This document shows, piece by piece, positions 25,597 through 35,475 of a stretch of 52,168 bases of DNA (position 1 is the first letter of the stretch; every line of letters starts with the position of its first letter). Below the pieces are notes generated by a model that ran no database searches, was not told the DNA's origin, and saw nothing but the letters and a program-made list of their open reading frames with translations. Both the position numbers and the translations under genes were made by a program. This DNA is from Arthrobacter pascens (GTDB lineage: Bacteria; Actinomycetota; Actinomycetes; Actinomycetales; Micrococcaceae): positions 1 to 52,168 of the forward strand of contig NZ_JAFHKT010000102.1 in assembly GCF_017052465.1 (NCBI RefSeq). The letters are read 5' to 3'.

Positions 25597-28181
25597 CCGG
25601 CGAGGCAGGCTGCGGGTGCGGGACCGGTACGACGTGCGGCTGCGACGAGGCGACACCGGCCGTCCAACTGCCCGGCGACCCGGCGGCGTTCGCGCACCAC
25701 GCGATCCTGGAGCGAATGCTCGATCACGTGGCGCACGCCGAGGTCGACGCGCATCGACCGCTCCTCGGATGGACGACCCGTGCGCTGGACGATCCGGGTA
25801 TCGCGCTCCTCTCAGCGCAGGCCGGCGCGGCGCACGTGATCGCTTGGAACCTCCACCGCCAGCACGCCGACACGACACTGACCCGCAGCGGCGACGCCGA
25901 GGCCCTTCAGCTCCTCACCCGGCTTCTCGGCCACCGCAGGCGCCCAGCGCTGGCGGCCACCACGGTACTGTCGTTCGCGGTCTCGGAGATCGACGGCGCG
26001 CCCACCCGGGCCACCGTCCCCGCGGGGACCAAGGTCAGCACGATCCCCGAGCCCGGGGAGAAGCCCCAGGTGTTCGAGACCGACGCGGACCTCGACGCCT
26101 GCCGGGCCTGGAACAGCCTCAGCCCTGTGCGCGCACCCCAGCCCCAGACCGTCGCGACCACCACGACGTCGCTGCTCGTCACCGGCGTCGGCCATGCCGT
26201 CCGCACAGGTGACCACGTCCTGACCTGGCAGGGCGAGGCCGGCTCTCAGACGACCTGGGTGCTCTTTCGGGTCAATGCCGTCGCCACCGACGACGACGCA
26301 CAGGTCCCGACCACGACCCTCATCGTGTCCGGGGGTCGCACGTGTGCCGCGGACAGCTACGTGACGTCCGGCGCCGCCCAGGGGACGGTCGTCCTGCTCG
26401 GCGACCGGGCCATGCCGTTCGGGGCAACGGCCCCCGACATCAGCTTCATGCCGGAGTCGGTACGGATTGCCAAGGGAAGCCCGGCGACGGCAGCCGCCAC
26501 GGCTTGGAAGGACTTCACCGCCTTCAAGGACACGAAGGTGGACCTCGATACCGTCCACGCTGCTGCCGCTGCAGGTCGGGTTGCACTGCTGGACGGGTCG
26601 AGCTCCGTCCTGACGCGCATCACGGCGGCGGTCGACACGGCCCGCAGCGATTTCGGCCTGTCCGCTCGGTGCACCCGACTCACTCTCGCGCGGACCAGCG
26701 CGGGAGGCATCGACCTGGCCGTGTCGCCGCTGAAGGAGTTGGACTCCGAGGTACGGACCCTGTCCATCTACCTCGAGACCGGACGGCTCAGCCTCGTCGT
26801 GCCGCTGGCCGACCCGGAGCTGCCGGTGACCGGCACCGCACCCGCGCAGCACCCCGCGCTCCCGGCGACGGCTCAGGCGGACCGGTTCTACGTCCTCGGC
26901 ACCCACGAGCTGCCGCCCGGGCGACGCGTGGTCCTCAGCGGCGTCGACACCACGACCGGGGCGGTGGCGACGGAGCCGGCCGTGGTCGCGAAGGCGACAG
27001 CGGTGACCGGAAGCGGAGTGACCGCGACTCTGCTGCAGCTGGAGGGCACGCTGCAGCGCAGGTTCCGTGCGTCAACCCTGTCTGTGCTGGCCAACTGCAC
27101 GGTCGCCTCCCAGGCGGAGTCGGCTCCGCCGATCCCTGCCGCACCGGGCGTCGAGCCGGGGGTCGAGATCCTCGGGTCGGGCGACCCAGGCGTCGCGCTG
27201 CCCCGGTACCCCCTGAGGCGTCCGCGGCTCGCCTACCTCCCGGCCGCCGGCCCCGCCGGCTTCGCGCCCGCGATCCAGGTGAGCGTGGACGGCCGGGCCT
27301 TCCACCTCGTCGACACACTCCCGGGCGACAACCCGACGAGCCGCGACTTCCGCGTGCTGGCCCGGGGCGACGACAGCGCCGAGGTCCAGTTCGGCGGCCG
27401 GCTGCCCTCGGGGATCGGCAACGTCACCGCCCGGTACCGCACCGGAGGCGGGGCGGCCGGCAACCTCGTCGCCGGACGGTTGGTGCAGTCATTGACGCCC
27501 GTGACCGGTGTCAGCACCGTGACGAACCCCGTTCCGGCCGAGGGCGGCAGCGACGCAGAGACCGACGCCGAGATGCGCGAGACGGCGCCCCGGGCCATCC
27601 GCACGCTCGGGCGAGCCGTCGCCCTCAGCGACTTCGCGGCGTTCGCCGAGGGCTACCGCGGCGTGGGACGTGCTGACGCCACCGAGATTCGCCTCAACCG
27701 GGCCCGCACAATCGTCGTCACGATCGCGACGACGACCTTCGCGCCCCCGGCGCCCGGCTCCGACCTGATCACCGAACTGGGCGACGCGATCCTGGCCGCC
27801 GCTCCCCCGGGCACCAAGGTCCTTGTTGCCGGCTTCATCGACCTGGCCATGTCGGTCGGCGTGGCGTTCGCCCATGACCCGACGTACCGGCGCCCGGACG
27901 TCGAGGACCGGGTGCGGGCCGCGCTGCTGGCGCAGTTCGGGGCCGCCGGCCGACCCTTCGCACGGGCTGTCCACCGCTCCGAAATCCTGGCCTTCGTCCA
28001 GAACGTCGAGGGCGTCGTGGCCGCCCGCCTCGTCTCGTTCTCCGCGACCGGGGTCGTCGAGGACGCCCAGGGCCGGCTGCCCTGTCCCGGACCCGAGGCG
28101 CCGAGCACCGGTTTCATGCCTGCGCGCCGCCTGTCGCTTGCCGCGGCCGGGATCCTCCCGTTCCAGGAGCTGACGCCATGA
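25593..28181 (+). CDS. Baseplate J-like wedge protein 2
   Basis: An 862-residue protein with an ATGA overlap. The N-terminus is unusually cysteine-rich (GEAGCGCGTGTTCGC), suggesting a metal site or disulfide knot. Baseplate-J landmarks include AFAHHAILERMLDHVAHAEV, DGAPTRATVPAGTKVSTIPE, VQFGGRLPSGIGNVTARYRT, TDAEMRETAPRAIRTLGRAV, LSDFAAFAEGYRGVGRADAT and ILAFVQNVEGVVAARLVSFS. Two consecutive J-type genes are the norm in eCIS and together build the wedge heterodimer. Confidence 0.88.
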   Translation: MTGEAGCGCGTGTTCGCDEATPAVQLPGDPAAFAHHAILERMLDHVAHAEVDAHRPLLGWTTRALDDPGIALLSAQAGAAHVIAWNLHRQHADTTLTRSGDAEALQLLTRLLGHRRRPALAATTVLSFAVSEIDGAPTRATVPAGTKVSTIPEPGEKPQVFETDADLDACRAWNSLSPVRAPQPQTVATTTTSLLVTGVGHAVRTGDHVLTWQGEAGSQTTWVLFRVNAVATDDDAQVPTTTLIVSGGRTCAADSYVTSGAAQGTVVLLGDRAMPFGATAPDISFMPESVRIAKGSPATAAATAWKDFTAFKDTKVDLDTVHAAAAAGRVALLDGSSSVLTRITAAVDTARSDFGLSARCTRLTLARTSAGGIDLAVSPLKELDSEVRTLSIYLETGRLSLVVPLADPELPVTGTAPAQHPALPATAQADRFYVLGTHELPPGRRVVLSGVDTTTGAVATEPAVVAKATAVTGSGVTATLLQLEGTLQRRFRASTLSVLANCTVASQAESAPPIPAAPGVEPGVEILGSGDPGVALPRYPLRRPRLAYLPAAGPAGFAPAIQVSVDGRAFHLVDTLPGDNPTSRDFRVLARGDDSAEVQFGGRLPSGIGNVTARYRTGGGAAGNLVAGRLVQSLTPVTGVSTVTNPVPAEGGSDAETDAEMRETAPRAIRTLGRAVALSDFAAFAEGYRGVGRADATEIRLNRARTIVVTIATTTFAPPAPGSDLITELGDAILAAAPPGTKVLVAGFIDLAMSVGVAFAHDPTYRRPDVEDRVRAALLAQFGAAGRPFARAVHRSEILAFVQNVEGVVAARLVSFSATGVVEDAQGRLPCPGPEAPSTGFMPARRLSLAAAGILPFQELTP

Positions 28182-30637
28182 GCACCACACCGGACGTGTC
28201 GCCGAGCCGGGTCGCCGAGGTGGGCGCGGAGCTGTACGACCTCCTGCCAGCGCACGTGCGGCAGGTCGATCTGGCCACTGGCAGCGCGCTTCGGTCCCTG
28301 CTCGGGGTGCTCGCCCGCTCCAGCACCGAGCTCGACGTCGAGCTCGAGGCCTACTACGACGCCCTGTTCGTCGAGACCGCCGATGCGGCCAGCCTGCCCG
28401 GACTGGCAGCTCTGGTGGCCGCGATCCCGCTGCAACCCATGCCACCGGGAGCGGCGCTCGACCAGCGGGCGTACGTCGCCAACACCGTCCGCTACCGACG
28501 CGGCAAGGGCACCGCCCGGGTCCTGGAGGCCCTGGCGCGCGACGTGTCCGGCGACGGGGCCGCTGCGGTGGAGTACTTCCTCCGCGTGGCCCGTCTGCAG
28601 CACCTGCTGGACGTCCGGCCCGAGCGGCCGGCGACGGGATCGCTGGTCGACGGAGACACGCACGCCCGCGCCGGCGCCTTCCAGGACCGGCTGCCACGGC
28701 TGCTCGACGTCCGGGACGTCGTGGCGACCCATGCCCACCCGTCGGGGCGGTTCGGGATCCTCTCGGTCGGGGTGCACCTGCTGCGTCCGGTCGTCCCGGT
28801 GTTCCCGGCCCCACCGGTCGGGACCGCCTTGGCGGCCAGCGACGTGTCGGGCGTGCCGCAGGCCCAGACCTGGCCGGTAGCCGGCGGCACGACCGGCCAC
28901 TTCCAGCTGGCCGCCCAGCCCGGCGCCCCGCTCCGCCTCTTCGCCCCGGACCGGGTCGCCGATGCCGCCGGTGCGCGGCCGGAGGGACGCGACCTCGCCG
29001 ACCGGCTGCGCCGGCTGCCGCTGCACCGCGAGACCGACGAGCTGCGGCGGGCCGCCGTCGAGGGGCGTGCGCCACGGCTCACGGGTCGTCCGTGGTTCGA
29101 CGCGAGCGGCCTGCCATTCCGGGTCTTCGTTCGGCGTGCCGGCGAGACAACGTTCGCCGCCGTACCACCCGCGCAGCTGCGGATCGCCAACCTGGAGACC
29201 AAGCCGTCGGCCAGACCGCCCGCCACCCTGCCGGTCATCTGGTACCAGCAGGGCGCGACCCAGGCGACCCGCACGACCGACTCGGCTCCGATCACCTGCG
29301 CCGTCGACCCGGTCACCGGGCGCGTCGTCACTGCCCTGCCCGCCCCCGGCACCCCGGACGTGACCGAGGTCAGGGTCGCTTATGCGACCGGCCACGGCCG
29401 TCCGGTCGGAGCCGGGGCGCAGGAGCGCGGCGCCGCCGACCAGCCCTTCGAGATCCGCGACGACGGTCCGGTGACCGACCTGATATGGGTGGTCGACCCG
29501 TCGCGGCCGACCGGCGGCTCGGCGCAGACCTCCAGCCGGACCGTGTCCAGCCTGGCCGCCGCTCTCGCCGAGGTCGCCGCAGCCGGCGCGAACCGCCGCA
29601 GCTTCGTCATCCTGGCTCGGTGCGACGTCGAGTCGGTGTCGGCGGCGGCCGGGACGCTCGACATCGAGGTGCCGGCGGAGTCCGAGGTGCACCTGGTGGC
29701 CGCCGAGTGGCGCATCCCGGTGGCCGCGCCCGGCGTCCCGGGCGACCCCGCGCTCCGCGGCTTCGTCGTACGCCGGGAGCGAAGGTTCACCGTCGAGGGC
29801 ACGGTCCGGGTGCAGCGTGGCTCGGGACCGGACACGGCCGAGGCCGGTCGGCTGGTGGTGGACGGCCTCGAGATCACCGGTGGGATGAGGCTGGCGGTCC
29901 GCTCGGTCTCCCACCTCGAACTTCGGCACACCACCCTCCGGTCCCCTGGCGCGGCGGCCCTGACCGCAACCGGGCAGCTCACCGACGTCACCGTCGAGAT
30001 CACCCGCACGATGTGCGGGCCGATCCGCCTCGGCTCCTCGGCCATCCCGGTGACCGGCGACCTCACCCTGTGTGACTCAGTCGTCGCGTCCGACGGCATC
30101 GCCACCGGAGACACGTTGGCCGCACCCGGCCTGGACTGCTGCCTGCGCAACGTCACCGTCCTCGGCAGCTCGCAGCTCCGGGAGCTGACCGCCACCAACG
30201 TGCTGTTCGCCGCCCCGTTGACCGTCTCCCGTCGCCAGTCCGGCTGCGTGCGCTTCAGCTTCGTCCCCGATGGCTCGGCCGCCCCGCGGCTCTACCGTTG
30301 CCAGCCCCAGCTGGCGCTCGCAGCAGCCCGCCAGGCGAAGGGCGCGCCGCTGTCCGTCAGCGAGGCACAGCGGGTCCGGCTCTCCGTCGAGCCGGTCCTC
30401 CTGGATCGCTCGCTCGACGAGCCGACGGTGGCGATGCTCCACGAGCTCTGCCCGGACGCGATTCGGCTGGGCGGTGAGGACGAGGCCGAGATGGGCGCCT
30501 TCGCGGTCGCCGCCCACGGCATCGCCCGCGCCAACCTCGTGTCGCTCTTCGATGACTTCGTCCCATCGGCTCTCAGGGCCGGAGTCATCGACGACACCCG
30601 CTCGGCCACTGTCGCACAACGGAGGAACACGCCATGA
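28178..30637 (+). CDS. Phage tail protein I-like baseplate component
   Basis: An 819-residue protein with an ATGA overlap. The N-terminal 150 residues match tail protein I/gpI-like components: EVGAELYDLLPAHVRQVD, LRSLLGVLARSSTELDVELE, YYDALFVETA, and YVANTVRYRRGKGTARVLEA. The central region (about 390-700) has parallel strand repeats like a beta-helix (LVVDGLEITGGMRLAVRSVS, HLELRHTTLRSPGAAALTAT). These may form an appendage at the baseplate edge. It follows the two J-type genes as in other actinobacterial eCIS. Confidence 0.83.
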   Translation: MSTTPDVSPSRVAEVGAELYDLLPAHVRQVDLATGSALRSLLGVLARSSTELDVELEAYYDALFVETADAASLPGLAALVAAIPLQPMPPGAALDQRAYVANTVRYRRGKGTARVLEALARDVSGDGAAAVEYFLRVARLQHLLDVRPERPATGSLVDGDTHARAGAFQDRLPRLLDVRDVVATHAHPSGRFGILSVGVHLLRPVVPVFPAPPVGTALAASDVSGVPQAQTWPVAGGTTGHFQLAAQPGAPLRLFAPDRVADAAGARPEGRDLADRLRRLPLHRETDELRRAAVEGRAPRLTGRPWFDASGLPFRVFVRRAGETTFAAVPPAQLRIANLETKPSARPPATLPVIWYQQGATQATRTTDSAPITCAVDPVTGRVVTALPAPGTPDVTEVRVAYATGHGRPVGAGAQERGAADQPFEIRDDGPVTDLIWVVDPSRPTGGSAQTSSRTVSSLAAALAEVAAAGANRRSFVILARCDVESVSAAAGTLDIEVPAESEVHLVAAEWRIPVAAPGVPGDPALRGFVVRRERRFTVEGTVRVQRGSGPDTAEAGRLVVDGLEITGGMRLAVRSVSHLELRHTTLRSPGAAALTATGQLTDVTVEITRTMCGPIRLGSSAIPVTGDLTLCDSVVASDGIATGDTLAAPGLDCCLRNVTVLGSSQLRELTATNVLFAAPLTVSRRQSGCVRFSFVPDGSAAPRLYRCQPQLALAAARQAKGAPLSVSEAQRVRLSVEPVLLDRSLDEPTVAMLHELCPDAIRLGGEDEAEMGAFAVAAHGIARANLVSLFDDFVPSALRAGVIDDTRSATVAQRRNTP

Positions 30638-33162
30638 CGATCCGCAACGACGCCACCCGTCAGACCATCCGCGCCGCCGACCGGCGCGCGGCCCGAGCCG
30701 TCGTACCCCGGCAGGGCCAGGCCCTGCTCGACGCCGACCTCGACCAGCAAGCCCGGCACACACTCACCCGGATCGAGGCCGAGACGGCCGACACCCTGGG
30801 CTCTCCGGGCCGGTTCGTCGTCCCGGCCGGGTCCACCGCGTTCGCGATCACCGTGGCTGCGACTCCGCCGGCCTGCGGCATCGGCGGCGGCCGCGGCTAC
30901 CTCGGCGGCTGGCTGCTGGAGAACCCTTCCGCGTGCACGCTCGGCACCCAGCCGCACCCGCGGACCGACGCCGCTGTGGTCGGACCCGTCGCGATGGTGG
31001 TCAAGGCGCTGGTCCGCCACGTCGACCCGGTCGAGGAGACGGCGTACGCCGACCCGGCGCTGGGTGACGCCCAGGCGGCGGGGCGGTCCCTGGTCGACTG
31101 GCAGGTCTTCCCCTTCTCGCCCAGCGGTGCCTGGGCGTCGCCCGGCTGCGCCACGATCACCGGCCAGGCCGACTGGCAGCGCCTGGTCGCGCCGTCGACC
31201 GGCACCCTCGCCGTCGTACCGGACGCCGCGCCACCCTCGACCGACCCCTGCAGCCTGGCGCCGGCCGGCGGCTACTCGCGCAGCGACAACATCTGCTTCC
31301 GCATCGAGGTCGACGGCGGCACCGCCCGCAACGATTTCCCGAACGTCGACGGTCCGCGGTTCGGGCTGGCCGGACTTCGGGTGAAGATGTCGCGACGCAA
31401 CGCCTCGCTGATGGTGCGAATCAAGGGTGTCAGCGGCACCGACGTCACCGTCGAACCACCGGCGCTGGACCCCCACAACTGGTTCGCCGCCGGCATGTAC
31501 GCCGAGCTGGTCACGGCGCACGACGACGTGGACCCCCGCGCGGCGATCGCGAGCACGCGGATGTTCCAGGTGGCCACCGCGAGCGACAGCGTGGTGACCC
31601 TGGCCTCGACCGCGGCCGCCACACTCGCCACCCTGACGGGCACCTGGTATCTCCGGCTCTGGGACGCCTTCCCCCACGGGTCCGGGACCCAGACCGTCAC
31701 GACCACCGCCACGGCCCCAGACGTGTCGCAGGACATCGACCTCGGTGACGGCGTCAAGGTTCGCTTGGGGGCCGGTAGCGGCGGGGCCGCGGCCACGACC
31801 TTCCGCCGGGGCGACCACTGGACCTTCGCCGGTCGCTCCGACGGCACCATCGACTGGCCGGCAGGCAGTCCCCAGGAGCTGCCGCACGGCCCCGACACGC
31901 GCTACGCCCCGCTCGCGGTACTCAACGGCGCGAGCCCCTTCGAGGACTGCCGGATCCCCGCGGCGTCCCTGACCGACCGCAGCCTGTTCTTCCGAGGTGG
32001 CGACGGCCAGGCCGTGATGGTCCCGCCCGGCAGCGGCTTCGTCGCCCTGCCCTCGCCGCTGCGGGTAGCGGTGATGCGTGGCCGGACGCCGGTCGCCGGC
32101 GCGAGGCTCCGGTGGAACACTCCCGCCGCGCCGGTGTCGCCGCCGTCCCAGATCAACGGTCAGGCCGTGTCCACCGCCGCCGTGGTCGACGTGACCACTG
32201 GCACCGACGGCGTCTGCGAGGTTCAGTGGAGCGTCGACAGCGCCACGTCCGCGTCCGCCCAGCGGGTCCAGGTCACACTGCTCGACGGCAGCGGCAACTC
32301 GGAGGGTGCGCCCCTGGTGTTCACGAGCCAGTTCTCGACCGCCGCCAACACCAGCTACCAGCCCGGCGCCTGCAAGGTGCTGAACAACTCGACGACCGTC
32401 CAGGAGGCGCTCGACGAGCTGTGCGCCAACCTGGGCCAAGGGCCGGAGGAGGAGCCCGAGACGCTCAGCATCACGTCGATCGTTCTCCTCGGTGACCAGA
32501 CCGTAGACACGCTCCTGGAGAAGGAGCTCATCCTCAACGGCAAGGAAGTCGAGTACGACGCTTTCCTTGACAGCATCGTCATCGGAGTCTCCGGCAACGC
32601 GCTCGAGTGCACCCCGGAGCCGTGGGACCCGATCGTCGAGGTGGAGCTTGACCTTCCCTACCCGACGACCGACCCGGACCGCTGGTACTGGGGCAAGGCC
32701 AGCATCGACCCCAGTCGGGGCGATGGCATCCGGGGATTCTTCGGCTTCCAGCGGATGCGCCTCGCCGGCGAGGTGTTCACGAAAGTGCGAGCACGCAGCC
32801 CTCGCGACCGCAACATCGAGCGCCTCGAGCGCGGCCTGACGTGGACGCCAAGCAGCAGGGCCCGGAGGTTCCTCGAGACGGCACCCCAGCACCGGTTCGG
32901 CTACGCCCCCGCCGTACTCGACGAGCAGATGAAGGAACTGGAGTGGGAGTTCGAGGAGGAGCCCCGGATTCTCTGCCGGCTCCGCGTCCGCTCGGCACAC
33001 GTGTGGGCCAAGGGAGAACGGTCCGAGCGCGCTTGGCTGAACGCCGAGCACCTAGGCACCTCCGACGGACTCACCGCACGCGAGTTGTTGCTCGGCGAGC
33101 GCGACCCGCAACGGGCTGCCGACTTGGACGTGTTCTTCTATCTGCGAATGCCGCGTGGGTGA
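30634..33162 (+). CDS. DUF6519-type eCIS protein, possible tail-fibre or baseplate appendage
   Basis: An 842-residue protein, the last gene of the operon, with an ATGA overlap. The start, MTIRNDATRQTIRAADRRA then VVPRQGQALLDADLDQQARH, is the DUF6519 opening found at the end of eCIS clusters. The middle is beta-rich with no catalytic motif that I can see. The last 250 residues change character, becoming charged and helical (LDEQMKELEWEFEEEP, RSERAWLNAEHLG, LDVFFYLRMPRG), and could be a binding or docking head. The gene ends at the right edge of the GC-rich core. Confidence 0.78.
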   Translation: MTIRNDATRQTIRAADRRAARAVVPRQGQALLDADLDQQARHTLTRIEAETADTLGSPGRFVVPAGSTAFAITVAATPPACGIGGGRGYLGGWLLENPSACTLGTQPHPRTDAAVVGPVAMVVKALVRHVDPVEETAYADPALGDAQAAGRSLVDWQVFPFSPSGAWASPGCATITGQADWQRLVAPSTGTLAVVPDAAPPSTDPCSLAPAGGYSRSDNICFRIEVDGGTARNDFPNVDGPRFGLAGLRVKMSRRNASLMVRIKGVSGTDVTVEPPALDPHNWFAAGMYAELVTAHDDVDPRAAIASTRMFQVATASDSVVTLASTAAATLATLTGTWYLRLWDAFPHGSGTQTVTTTATAPDVSQDIDLGDGVKVRLGAGSGGAAATTFRRGDHWTFAGRSDGTIDWPAGSPQELPHGPDTRYAPLAVLNGASPFEDCRIPAASLTDRSLFFRGGDGQAVMVPPGSGFVALPSPLRVAVMRGRTPVAGARLRWNTPAAPVSPPSQINGQAVSTAAVVDVTTGTDGVCEVQWSVDSATSASAQRVQVTLLDGSGNSEGAPLVFTSQFSTAANTSYQPGACKVLNNSTTVQEALDELCANLGQGPEEEPETLSITSIVLLGDQTVDTLLEKELILNGKEVEYDAFLDSIVIGVSGNALECTPEPWDPIVEVELDLPYPTTDPDRWYWGKASIDPSRGDGIRGFFGFQRMRLAGEVFTKVRARSPRDRNIERLERGLTWTPSSRARRFLETAPQHRFGYAPAVLDEQMKELEWEFEEEPRILCRLRVRSAHVWAKGERSERAWLNAEHLGTSDGLTARELLLGERDPQRAADLDVFFYLRMPRG

Positions 33163-33600
33163 CCGGATGAAACGTCTCGGGGCGGTGGAGCCCAATGTCG
33201 TACGCCTGAGCCAACCCACGGGCCCGCTCTCCGATGTGACCTTCACGAGGTCCTTCTTGCTCTCGAGCTGCTCCCACGAGAACGTGACCTCGTCCGCCGT
33301 GGGAGACCTCGATCCCGTAGAAGTCCGCCAACTCCGTGGTCTGCACGTTGAAGATGAACTGGCAGTAGCCGTTGGTGTAGTGGAATCCGGGGAACCCGGC
33401 GATCGGCCCCGAGTGGTGCCACTCCCGCTTGATCAGGTAGCCGCCCATCAAGGTGCCGCTCCCGATCACGCGCCCGCCCTGCAGCAAAGGGGCGCGACCC
33501 TGTCGAGGACGTTCCGCGTGTTGATCGGAGTCCGAAGTGCCGAGGAGCTCGCGGGGTCGAACGTCGAAACACTCACTCCTGCCGCCCGCGCTGCGGGCGT
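33163..33600 (-). pseudogene. Broken gene at the right eCIS junction, unknown family
   Basis: Minus-strand coding signal continues across several frames. One frame gives STFDPASSSALRTPINTRNV then LDRVAP. A second gives GRVIGSGTLMGGYLIKREWH, GFHYTNGYCQFIFNVQTTEL and ADFYGIEVS. A third gives TADEVTFSWEQLESKKDLVK then VTSESGP. A final piece returns to the second frame with GLAQAYDIGLHRPETF. A single protein with at least three frame changes is the simplest reading. It stops exactly where the GC-rich operon begins, so its 3' end appears to be lost. I do not recognise the fold. Confidence 0.5.
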
Positions 33601-33693
33601 CAAGTCGGAGGAAGTGCGCCACCGCCACCTGCATTCCCTGGCCTTCCTCGTCAGCAAGCTCGCCAGGACGTGGGCCGTGCCGGGGCGATCGGG

Positions 33694-34227
33694 ATGAAAC
33701 CCGCGAGTGGAGCGAGGGTCCCGGACCGCGGGAAGCCGACGGACGGCGGTACTCCGCCGGAGCCGTTCTGGGTGAAGGCGGAGTGGCGAGAGGTCCTTCC
33801 CGACACAGTTCTCGCCCATCACGCGTTTCGGCTCAGAGGCAAGCAGAGCTGTGAAAGGTGGTGGAGGTACCAGCACATCGCTCTGCTCGTCATCACCGCG
33901 TCCATCCCAGTCGTAGCGGCAGCGAACGGCCCCCTGGTCGTCCTCGCCGCCCTCGGCGCCATGGCCACCTTCCTCGCAGGCGTCGGCGATCTGTTCAATT
34001 GGCGCGACAACTTCATTCGCGAGAATCGTTCGCTGATGCAGATCCAGCGCGAGCTGGTCCTGTGGAAGGCAGGGCGTCCGCCCTACCGGAGCCTCAAGGT
34101 TGCTCCGGCGGACTCGATACCAGAGGACACCGCGGAACTCCTCGTCAGGGTGGAGGAGATCGTCCAGACCGAAGGAGAGGGCTGGGCGACCTCGGTCGCA
34201 CATGCTGATGACGAGAGGATCGACTAG
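33694..34227 (+). CDS. DUF4231/SLATT-like membrane protein
   Basis: A 177-residue protein if started at the ATG at 33694; a GTG at 33670 would add eight residues. After a Pro/Gly-rich start comes a helix with RGKQSCERWWRYQHIAL, two membrane segments (about 70-90 and 93-112, HIALLVITASIPVVAAANG and LVVLAALGAMATFLAGVGDL), then NWRDNFIRENRSLMQIQREL and LVLWKAGRPPYRS. That is the DUF4231 arrangement of two helices plus a soluble helical tail. DUF4231 belongs to the SLATT superfamily, predicted pore-forming effectors or membrane partners of nucleotide-signalling immune systems. It is the first intact gene right of the eCIS core and is transcribed the same way. Confidence 0.75.
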   Translation: MKPASGARVPDRGKPTDGGTPPEPFWVKAEWREVLPDTVLAHHAFRLRGKQSCERWWRYQHIALLVITASIPVVAAANGPLVVLAALGAMATFLAGVGDLFNWRDNFIRENRSLMQIQRELVLWKAGRPPYRSLKVAPADSIPEDTAELLVRVEEIVQTEGEGWATSVAHADDERID

Positions 34228-34995
34228 ACGGTATGGATTGACCGCCTCGTGTGGGTGGTTGCGGGCCGGGGCCTCTCTCGCGCAGATTCGTGGTTATCGG
34301 ACAGCCAACGGCGCCTCGCCCTTCCGGGCCACATCAATAACATCCTGGCGGAACTCCGCCCCATACGGCGTGGGCATCGTCAACATCCTTCCACGAGCAC
34401 AAGCTCGCTAGATCAAGGAATCAACAAAACCGGGGGCAGTCCCCCGGCTGCCAGCTATGATCAGTCCTAAGACCTGTTCCTGTCTAAGGTCGTGGTTGAT
34501 TTCCGCTAGGTTCAGGAACTCTGGATCGAACGGCGCGTCGGTACCTGGTTACCTCCGCTAGCCATCTCGAGACCGTGCTCGTGGTCGTCGTGGGAATGGG
34601 TTAGCCAGCGTGTCCAAGATCTGCTCGTAGCCGGGCATCCCTCCGGAATCTCCGAGCAGACCGCTTCGGGCGCCGTCGAGGATTCGCGCTGGCGGATCGG
34701 TTGGGCTCACGGCGCCGCCGGATGATTAGACCGAGCCGGTGCAGCCAGTTGGCCCCTAAGGGCGTATTCGTAGAACGTCGTGCCCTCGTCAGCTTTACAA
34801 GATCACCAAGGGAGCATTCCTCTTTTGGAGGATCCGTCGGGGAGTCGCAGAACTCGGCGGGGAACCACTATGGGGCTCCGAGACCCTCCGTCCACGGGCT
34901 TAAGCCGTCCGTAGGGTCGGCAGCCGTGTACCGGTGAAGATGCTCGTCACACCATCCAAAGGCCGTTTGAAGGATCCGAGTCAGGTGCATGTCGC
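34228..34995. other. Intergenic stretch, no supported gene
   Basis: About 770 bases with only short frames that lack a recognisable motif or ribosome site. It probably contains decayed coding sequence, as elsewhere in the flanks. No SARP-type repeats seen. Confidence 0.45.
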
Positions 34996-35475
34996 TTACC
35001 AGCTCCACACTCCGCCATACAAGCCCCAAGAGATGTAGGACGCAACCTCACCGCCCGGAGTCGGTGATGCAGCACATGCAGATTCTTCCTCCTTGGCCAG
35101 TAATCCGGGAGAATCTCGCAGCCATGCTTCGGTGATCCTCCAAGCCTGGCTCTGCCCGGTTGGAATGGGCGGGACTGCAGTATCGACGGCGTAGAGTCCG
35201 GGGTTGAAAGGCGGGTAGTTTGGTGGTTCTGGCTGGGTTCTGCCGTTGACACACTGGTCTTTCCCGTCCACTTTGACTGTCATTTTCCGCAACTCTCGTG
35301 TCCGAGCGAACGAATGATGCGCGCGCTGTGATTCAACAAGCACTGCTGAGAGGATGAAGAGAACGGTTAGCCAGATGAGTGCCAACAGCGGGTGATAGCC
35401 GTAACCGATGAGCCACCAGTGCGCGTGCCGAAGAACCCGAATCCGCCCCTTCGACTTTTGCCTTCAGCGGCGAAC
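34996..35475 (-). pseudogene. Remnant with GYGY-type membrane segment (C-terminal region of a larger protein)
   Basis: The frame is open from just below a stop near 35478 and reads SKGRIRVLRHAHWWLIGYGY, HPLLALIWLTVLFILSAVLV, then a soluble tail ending YISWGLYGGVWSW. A WxxGYGYxPxxAxxW helix is typical of the membrane segment near the C-terminus of pentapeptide-repeat or oxidoreductase-like membrane proteins in actinomycetes. The N-terminal portion is not in frame; a different frame just upstream (about 35470-35550, HPAYSYRFAAEGKSRRG) may hold part of it. A start at the TTG at 35385 would give 129 residues but would split the membrane segment. Confidence 0.45.

Noticed and set aside
9326..32900. 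Long antisense frames across the eCIS operon (for example 9326-10495, 18135-19577, 27653-29929)
   Set aside because: They mirror the codon structure of the real genes in very GC-rich DNA, with low-complexity Arg/Gly/Ala products. Shadows, not genes.
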